The position numbers and the translations under genes were made by a program. From positions 50,192,202-50,256,201 of the forward strand of contig CM055312.2 in NCBI GenBank assembly GCA_029255685.2: a stretch of 64,000 nt of DNA, read 5' to 3'. Below the pieces are notes generated by a model. It was given only the letters and a program-made list of their open reading frames with translations, searched no databases and was not told where the DNA came from. Source of the stretch: Silene conica (taxonomy: Eukaryota; Streptophyta; Magnoliopsida; Caryophyllales; Caryophyllaceae). This document shows, piece by piece, positions 57,589-64,000 of the stretch (positions are counted from its first letter, which is position 1; every line of letters begins with the position of its first letter).

Positions 57589-58589
57589 CCAATGTATCTG
57601 TCCGGAGGAATAGAGACTCTTCCCGACCTCCTATGTTCCTCAGGAATATCTACCGCAGCCGAGGTTGAAGGAACTGCTTCCTCCAATGGTTGCTCGGCAG
57701 TTTGTTCTTGAATCTCCGATAGATCGACGGTTCTATTACTCGACTTGTTCTCGAGAAATTCTTTCTCTAAGAACGTCGCACTAGCCGCAACAAAAACACG
57801 TTGTTCGGTTGGCGAGTAGAAGTAATGACCAAAAGTTCCTTTTGGATAACCTATAAAGTATGTCTTGACCGATCGTGGGCCGAGCTTGTCCTCGTGTCTC
57901 CATTTGACATAAGCTTCGCAGCCCCAACCCCGAATAAAGGACAAGTTAGGGACCGTTCCCTTCCATAACTCGTATGGAGTCTTGTCAACAGCTTTAGACG
58001 GACTTCGGTTAAGTATTAGAGCGGCTGACAGAAGAGCATATCCCCATAATGAATCAGGCACGACGGTGTGACTCATCATGGATCGAACCATATCAAGTAG
58101 AGTTCGATTTCTTCGTTCAGACACACCATTTAATTGTGGTGTTCCAGGTGGAGTCAACTGTAGAACGATTCCAAAGTCTTTAAGGTGTTGATCAAACTCA
58201 TTAGAAAAATACTCGCTACCACGATCGGATCGTAGTGTTTCAATCGTTCTACCCAGTTGGTTCTGTACCCGATTCTGGTATTCTTTGAACTTGTCAAAGG
58301 ATTCACTTTTATGTTTCATTAAGTAGACATAGCCATATCTATTCAAATCATCCGTGAAAGTGATGAAATACCTATAGCCTTCTCGTGCGTTGATCGACAT
58401 AGGGTCACATACATCCGTGTGTATGAGTTCTAATAGGTCGACAGCGCGCATTCCAACACCTTTGAAGGAAATACGAGTCATCTTACCGATGAGACATGAT
58501 TCACAGGTGCCATATGATTCGAAATCAAAGGCCGAGATAGCTCCATTATGTATGAGCTGTTTTACGCGTTTCTCATTTATATGTCCCAT
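57589..58589 (-). pseudogene. Copia integrase and linker (copy 2)
   Basis: Same as 8,992-9,992 with Glu for Lys in GRTIETLRSDRG. The catalytic motifs HTDVCDP, RSDRGSEY and GVSERRNRTL are present. The frame is separated from gag by the same frameshift and stops as copy 1. Confidence 0.9.
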
Positions 58590-58754
58590 ACAGCAGTGCC
58601 ATAGGTAGGTTTGATCTTTGTCACCAACCTTTAACTTCTTATTATTTCACGTGTAATATTTCGGTGGTTTGATCTAAAACATAAATTCCATTCATGGAAA
58701 CTGCCTTGCCATAAATCATATCGTGTAACGAGAAAATACAGCTATTATTCTCTA

Positions 58755-59969
58755 TTACAAATGAAAATCCAAGTTTGTCAAGTGCAGAAATAGAAATAAT
58801 GTTTTTGGATAAACTGGGAACATAATAACAGTATACAACGATAACTCAAATCCACTAGGAAGCTGGATCACGTATGTTCCCCTCAAGACTACAGCAACTC
58901 GTGCTCCATTCCCGACACGCAGGTCAACCTCACCCTTTATGAGGGGCTCGAGGTTTCGGAGGCCCTGCACATGATTACACAGATGAGAACCACAACCAGT
59001 ATCTAATACCCAAGTTCCGTAACTTGCATGGTTAATCTCAATCATGTGAATAAAAGAGGAAGAAGACATACCAACAGGAGTAACGCGGCGTGCCTTAATG
59101 TCCTCGCGATACACGGGGCACGTGCGCCTCCAATGCCCAGTCTTATGGCAATGGTGGCATTCCATTCTTGTATCCTTGCTTTTTGTCTTACCCTGTGAGT
59201 TGCTCGACTCACCGGGCCCACTCTTAGCAGATCCTGACTTCTTGAACTTTGGCTTACCTACCACTAGGTCGCCTTGAGCTTTCCCTTTACCCTTACCTTT
59301 ACTGGAGATCATGAGAACATCCTGCTTCATGCTCCCACTCAATTTCAGATCCTTCTCGGTCTGTACGAGAAGTGAGTGGAGCTCATGAGGAGTCTTCTTC
59401 ATGTCATTCATATAATAGTTGGCCCTAAAGAGGGCAAACCCTTCATGGAGTGAATGAAGCATTCGATCAACGATTATGTTCTCACTGATCTTGCAGTTTA
59501 AGGTCTCCAGTTTCTCGATATTCTCAATCATGTTGAGAATATGTGGGCTAACAGCTTGGCCCTTCTGGAGTTTCGCTTCAAAGAAGCGACAGGTATGCTC
59601 ATATGAAACGATTCTCGGAGCTTTCGAGAATTCATTTGTGAGCGTGGTGAAAATCTTGTTTGCACCATGGGAAATGAAGCGTCTTTGCAAATTGGATTCC
59701 GTTGCATAGATAAGTACGTTCTTTATCGCACCCGCTTCCATGACGAAGTCGCTATGAGCGTGAACTTCGGCAGATCTAACCGCAGTTCCTGGGTGTGCCG
59801 GAATAGGCTCAGTCAAGTACTTGAGCTTTCCGTCAGCAATAGCAGCATTCCGTAATGCTGCCACCCAGTCCGAGAAGTTTGACCCATCATTCTTCAGTCT
59901 CGTAGACTAATTCATGGATTCCATGAAGGCTTTAAGCCAGGGTTCTCGTGCTAGCGTGGCACTTGGCAT
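58755..59969 (-). pseudogene. Copia gag-protease (copy 2)
   Basis: Same as 10,158-11,372 with Pro for Leu in KKTPHELHS. It keeps the zinc knuckle, the WVLDTGCGSHLC protease site, the early TAG and the terminal frameshift. Confidence 0.88.
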
Positions 59970-60462
59970 TGGACGTGACCAACCATTTGTTATTATTAGT
60001 TTTAATTTGTACGTGTTCCACACTGAAAAGAAGATAAAAACAAAACGATATAAGCAACTCGTCGTTGTGATTTAAGTCTATTTTTAAATTGAATTTAAAC
60101 TTGTAGACTCAAGCATTTATATAATTGATCTCTCTCAAGAATTATATAAACGATCCCAAGACTCAATTTCCGTAAATTGATAAGCCAACTACTTGGCTAG
60201 TTCTACCGTTAGAACTCTTCGTCAATAGATTTCCGTAAATCTCATCTTTTAGTCCATCATAGTCACTAGATAGTATTTAGTGACCACGATGTTGAGTTAA
60301 AATAAATCATCTGTTCCCACTTACCCGACGTAGAAGGGGTCATAGTATGCCTACCGACGAAGAAGGGATTCATGGGAGTTTGATTTATAAAGACTAATCT
60401 AAATTTTTGGTTATACGAGGAAGACCCCATCAACTTGTTATTATTCATTTTAAGTGAACTAA
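59970..60462 (-). other. Copia leader (copy 2), interrupted
   Basis: Equivalent of 11,373-11,865, noncoding. It ends at the insertion point after GTGAACTAA. The remainder of the leader, primer site and LTR should lie beyond the window. Confidence 0.85.
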
Positions 60463-61318
60463 TGATGCGTATTTGGGGTGATAATCAATAAAGATAATCA
60501 ACTAAAATACGGATGTTGCAGCGGAATAAAAATACTAAAGAAATATTATAATCTTGAACGAATAAAGAACGAAAAAGTAACCAAGAAAGATGAAAACGGA
60601 TGAATGGTGGCACGGTGGTGATGACGTGGCAGCACGGCAGGCTGACGTGGCGGCGGTCAACGGGTGGTCAACGGTGGTGATCGTTCTTGGTGGTTCTTGA
60701 TCGATGAATCTTGATGACGTAATAAGGCACGGCACTTAATACTTGAAAGATTTGTGAAACGATTTAATGAATGAATTATGTATGTCGATGGATAGGATAA
60801 TTGATCAAACTCACACAGATATTCTCTCAATTATTTTGAAGCTCACACAGATACTTCGGGTTTTAAAGCTCACACAGATACTTTAGATTTGTAAGTAAAA
60901 CTTAACAAAAAGGTTTTTAATTTATCACTTGAATATTCTAAAACAAACAACTAAGGATGCCTATTTATAGTAAGGTCATCCGTCACAAACTTAGAATCGA
61001 AATAGGAAAGAAAAACGACTCCTACACGGTTCCCAAGACATCCGTCCCAACCGAGTACTACTACTACTTATTTTACTTTCCTAATTCTATCTTATGGATT
61101 AAAATAATCCTTATTAAATCTTAAAAGATAAACTAATAAATAAAAGATTAAGTTGTAGTAACAAACCCTAACAACTTAATAACAAACTCATAACTAACTA
61201 ATAACTAACTTTGTAACCACCTTGTAACAACCTTAACAACCTAGTTGTAACAAACTAGTAACAAACTTAATTAATTAAATAACAAAACTAATTAAAATAA
61301 CAAAAAGAATAAAACACA
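60463..61318 (-). repeat. 3' LTR of the gag-protease element
   Basis: Starts TGATGCGTATTTGGGG on the plus strand. The inner end is inferred at AAAACACA (61,318), just after the gag stop. It includes three AGCTCACACAGATA-type repeats (60,805-60,890). The flanking bases ACTAA are the probable target duplication. Confidence 0.8.
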
Positions 61319-61331
61319 AACCCTAATTAAT

Positions 61332-63434
61332 CTAGGGTTTCGTGCCCTTCATGTCGCCACTCTTGGTGCGACTTCCAAGGTAGTTTCCCGCTACCTTCCC
61401 TTGTTCCTTCAATACGTCTTTCCAAGCTAACTTAAAAATCCGTATCGAACCCATATCGAACATTTTTAATCTTTCCTTGGGTCGTGGGTCACGACCTCGA
61501 ACCCTTGCTAATGCTCCCGCATCATACTCTCTCAGTTTTTGAGAATTTGACCTCAAATTAAGATCATGTAACTCTCGAGTAGACTTGGATATGTTAGCCC
61601 TTGATTCGTTGAGAACACGGTTTCCTTGACTCATCAACTTCATGTTCCAAAAGTCCTTATGCACCATGGACTCCTTGCCTTTGGCCCTAGCAACTTCACG
61701 GCCAACTTCCTCCACCAAGCGCACGGTTGTCGCACCCTCCAAACCTCCGCGCTCCTCCTTACTCGGCAGCCCCTCACAACTACCATCTCCCCCATGAATC
61801 TCAACCAACCCAACCTCTCGCTTAACCGTTCCCGCGGCCTCCTCGCTTGATGACCCCTCTCCTACCTCCATAAACAAACTCTTCTTTGAATTATGTGGCC
61901 TAGGTTTGATTCTTGATAAAGGTTGGAGATCATAGATGGTACCTCCTTTAGTAACGCTATATACATTTGCTCTCCCATCATGTATAACGTTCCTATCGTA
62001 TTGCCAAGGCCTTCCAAGTAATATATGACATGCGTTCATAGGGACGATGTCACACCACAGTTTATCCTCATAAGGTCCAATGTTGAAAGAAATTAAGGCT
62101 TGTTTTTCTACCCGTACTCCTTGGTTTCCATCTAACCATTGCAACTTATATGGTTTTTCTCTAGCCCTAATACTTAACTCCAACTCCGAAACTAAGGTTT
62201 TTGAAACCACATTAGTGCAAGACCCGCTATCAATAATCAAGTCGCACTTTTTTCCCTCTACCTTACAACGAGTATGGAACACATTATCTCTTTGTTCCTC
62301 ACCCTCCATCGTGGACTCCACATGTAAAGCACGTACTACGAGGCACTCTCCTTCGTCCTCACTCTCGGCTCCCACGACTTTCCTATCCTCCTTTTCCTCC
62401 TCAATTTTCTCCTCCTCAACAATTTCAGGTACAACAAAGTTTGGAACCATACCTTGAAGTTCTTGAATGGATAAGGTTCTCTTTTGAGGGCAATCCGTAG
62501 CGATGTGTCCATAGCCTTGACACTTATAACATCTTCTAATTGTACTCCCTCTAGGATCAGGAATACTTGGCTTGAATGCTCCTTTGGCCTTTTCGGCCGC
62601 CTCTTCCTTCGACGCCTCCTTCTTAGGCGCGGTATTGGTGGTGTATGATGATGAACCTTCTCCGACTCTTGTGCTTTTATAAGAATTTACTTTCTTTGCC
62701 TTGTCATGTCTTTCAAACTTCAAAGCAATCCTGCACACATCATAGTAATCTTCATAGTTTTGAATCTCAACCCTTGAAGCTAGGGTTGGTACTAAACCAC
62801 GAATAAATCTAGCAACTTTCAACTCCTCCCTCTCATCTAGATCACATACAATAGTCATCTTTTCAAATTCCCGAATGTATTCTGAGACGGACATATTATC
62901 TTGAGTTAAAGAATGGAGTTTTAGGTAATTTTCTTGATTGTAGTCCTTTGGCAAGAATTTCTTTACCATGTGCTTTTTCAACTTTGCCCAAGACTTAATC
63001 TTTTCTTTGTGTTGCTTCTTTCTTTGTCTCACCAGATTTTCATACCATAGTGAAGCGTACTTGGTAAGCTTTAATATAGCAACTTTGAACTGCTTCCGGT
63101 CATCGTATTCCTTGTACTCAAAGACTCTCTCCGTTTGTCTTAGCCACTCCAAGAAATCTTCCGGATCCATGTCTCCTTTGAATTCAGGGATGTCAAGTTT
63201 GAGACCTCTATCATCATCGTTCTTGTCCCAAGTCTTGCCCTTAAATTCAGCTTCTTCTTCCGAGTCACTCGCCCTAGATGAGGACTCCCCCGTTTTCTTA
63301 TGACCTCCTTTGGTCATCATAGTCTTTATGAGATACTTGAGCTCTTGGATTTCGGATTTTAACTCCATATTGCTCTCCTCCCATGATTTTTCTTCTCCAT
63401 CTTGAGATCCTACCATGTTGACAAACTTTCCCAA
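61332..63434 (-). CDS. Gag-protease ORF, intact, 700 residues
   Basis: Starts 37 bp after the primer site. An N-terminal charged predicted helix (residues 20-70) is followed by the retrotransposon gag core at about residues 85-245 (FLEWLRQTERVFEY, KKFLPKDYNQENYLKLHSL). The zinc knuckle CYKCQGYGHIATDC is at 302-315. The aspartic protease has LIIDSGSCTNVVS at about 399 and ILLGRPWQYDR at about 471. This pattern is that of plant gypsy chromoviruses. The last 190 residues (EVGEGSSSEEAAG to MKGTKP) match no domain I know and replace the pol region. The frame has no stops, unlike every other retroelement ORF of this size here. Confidence 0.93.
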   Translation of the reverse strand: MGKFVNMVGSQDGEEKSWEESNMELKSEIQELKYLIKTMMTKGGHKKTGESSSRASDSEEEAEFKGKTWDKNDDDRGLKLDIPEFKGDMDPEDFLEWLRQTERVFEYKEYDDRKQFKVAILKLTKYASLWYENLVRQRKKQHKEKIKSWAKLKKHMVKKFLPKDYNQENYLKLHSLTQDNMSVSEYIREFEKMTIVCDLDEREELKVARFIRGLVPTLASRVEIQNYEDYYDVCRIALKFERHDKAKKVNSYKSTRVGEGSSSYTTNTAPKKEASKEEAAEKAKGAFKPSIPDPRGSTIRRCYKCQGYGHIATDCPQKRTLSIQELQGMVPNFVVPEIVEEEKIEEEKEDRKVVGAESEDEGECLVVRALHVESTMEGEEQRDNVFHTRCKVEGKKCDLIIDSGSCTNVVSKTLVSELELSIRAREKPYKLQWLDGNQGVRVEKQALISFNIGPYEDKLWCDIVPMNACHILLGRPWQYDRNVIHDGRANVYSVTKGGTIYDLQPLSRIKPRPHNSKKSLFMEVGEGSSSEEAAGTVKREVGLVEIHGGDGSCEGLPSKEERGGLEGATTVRLVEEVGREVARAKGKESMVHKDFWNMKLMSQGNRVLNESRANISKSTRELHDLNLRSNSQKLREYDAGALARVRGRDPRPKERLKMFDMGSIRIFKLAWKDVLKEQGKVAGNYLGSRTKSGDMKGTKP

Positions 63435-63467
63435 GAACTGGTGTAATAAAAATTAGACCAAGAGCCG

Positions 63468-63479
63468 AAGCTCTGATAC
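63468..63479 (-). other. Primer binding site of the gag-protease element
   Basis: The minus strand reads TGGTATCAGAGC, complementary to initiator tRNA-Met, five bases from the LTR end. Confidence 0.92.
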
Positions 63480-63484
63480 CAATT

Positions 63485-64000
63485 TGATGCGTATTTGGGG
63501 TGATAATCAATAAAGATAATCAACTAAAATACGGATGTTGCAGCGGAATAAAAATACTAAAGAAATATTATAATCTTGAACGAATAAAGAACGAAAAAGT
63601 AACCAAGAAAGATGAAAACGGATGAATGGTGGCACGGTGGTGATGACGTGGCAGCACGGCAGGCTGACGTGGCGGCGGTCAACGGGTGGTCAACGGTGGT
63701 GATCGTTCTTGGTGGTTCTTGATCGATGAATCTTGATGACGTAATAAGGCACGACACTTAATACTTGAAAGATTTGTGAAACGATTTAATGAATGAATTA
63801 TGTATGTCGATGGATAGGATAATTGATCAAACTCACACAGATATTCTCTCAATTATTTTGAAGCTCACACAGATACTTCGGGTTTTAAAGCTCACACAGA
63901 TACTTTAGATTTGTAAGTAAAACTTAACAAAAAGGTTTTTAATTTATCACTTGAATATTCTAAAACAAACAACTAAGGATGCCTATTTATAGTAAGGTCA
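63485..64000 (-). repeat. 5' LTR of the gag-protease element (partial)
   Basis: Matches 60,463-60,978 with one substitution. It should continue about 340 bp beyond the window. Confidence 0.93.

Larger units (their letters stand above)
48597..60462 (+). repeat. Copy 2 of the >=11.87-kb segmental duplication
   Basis: It matches 1-11,865 throughout. Differences that change features include a CAG to TAG change that ends the gag-like ORF at 55,134 instead of the position equivalent to 6,517, and a C/T change that leaves a palindrome intact here where copy 1 has CTCGATTGAG. The copy is interrupted at 60,463 by a gypsy insertion. Confidence 0.97.
60463..64000 (-). mobile_element. Young gag-protease-only Ty3/gypsy element (TR-GAG-like), right LTR cut by window end
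   Basis: On the minus strand the order is 5' LTR (from 63,485 rightwards), primer site, a single 700-codon gag-protease ORF, then the 3' LTR (61,318-60,463). No RT, RNase H or integrase is present. The 516 bp of the two LTRs that can be compared differ by one base (60,733 G versus 63,755 A). This points to a recent insertion that would need an autonomous partner to move. Confidence 0.93.

Overview
The window is repeat-dense nuclear DNA from a flowering plant, and I see no intact host gene in it. The evidence is a stack of plant transposons: Ty1/copia and Ty3/gypsy LTR retrotransposons with tRNA-Met-type (TGGTATCAGAGC) or tRNA-Asp-type (TGGCGCCGTTGC) primer sites, L1-type LINEs, a Helitron with the usual dicot-like 5' end, and a hAT-like element. 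I would guess a eudicot with a large genome. I cannot name the species; Caryophyllales is only an impression.

Layout in plus coordinates. Positions 1-8,991 hold part of a pol-less Athila-type element, here called E1. It lies on the minus strand and carries a nested 2.9-kb solo LTR, SL1, at 397-3,297. A Ty1/copia element, C1, follows at 8,992-14,294 (minus). A large gypsy derivative without coding capacity, E3, occupies 14,761-22,093 (plus) and holds a LINE fragment. It is fused to a reversed LTR, E4, at 22,094-24,987, which contains a hAT-like element. A longer Athila-type element with gag, pol and a third ORF, E2, runs from 24,988 to 44,770 (minus). Its 5' LTR is split by a LINE (about 33,656-43,701), and that LINE is itself split by solo LTR SL2 (34,080-36,674) and a Helitron (36,876-41,401). 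A second copia piece, C2, lies at 44,771-45,813. A complete second copy of E1 with SL1 follows (45,814-57,588), then copia again (57,589-60,462). A young gag-protease-only gypsy element begins at 60,463 and runs off the window end.

Two features dominate. First, 1-11,865 is repeated in direct orientation at 48,597-60,462 with about 20 substitutions and one poly-G length change. The nested elements were duplicated together, so this is a segmental duplication or an assembly duplicate, not two transpositions. The gypsy insertion at 60,463 is present only in copy 2.

Second, almost every LTR element carries dense arrays of short palindromes or hairpins. In SL1, at least nine hairpins share a 24-nt loop of nearly constant sequence, while their 7-9 bp stems differ from one another and pair within each unit. 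The related LTRs SL2 and E4 have hairpins at matching positions, but the loop core is TTAACTG throughout SL2 and ATAACC in nearly all units of E4. E1 carries arrays of CTCGATCGAG and E2 carries arrays of GGTCGGTCGACC. Each places them in its LTR, in a noncoding region, and in frame inside its gag-like ORF. The leader of the unrelated copia element also carries nine copies of the CTCGATCGAG-type decamer. These arrays are my candidate for an undescribed system.
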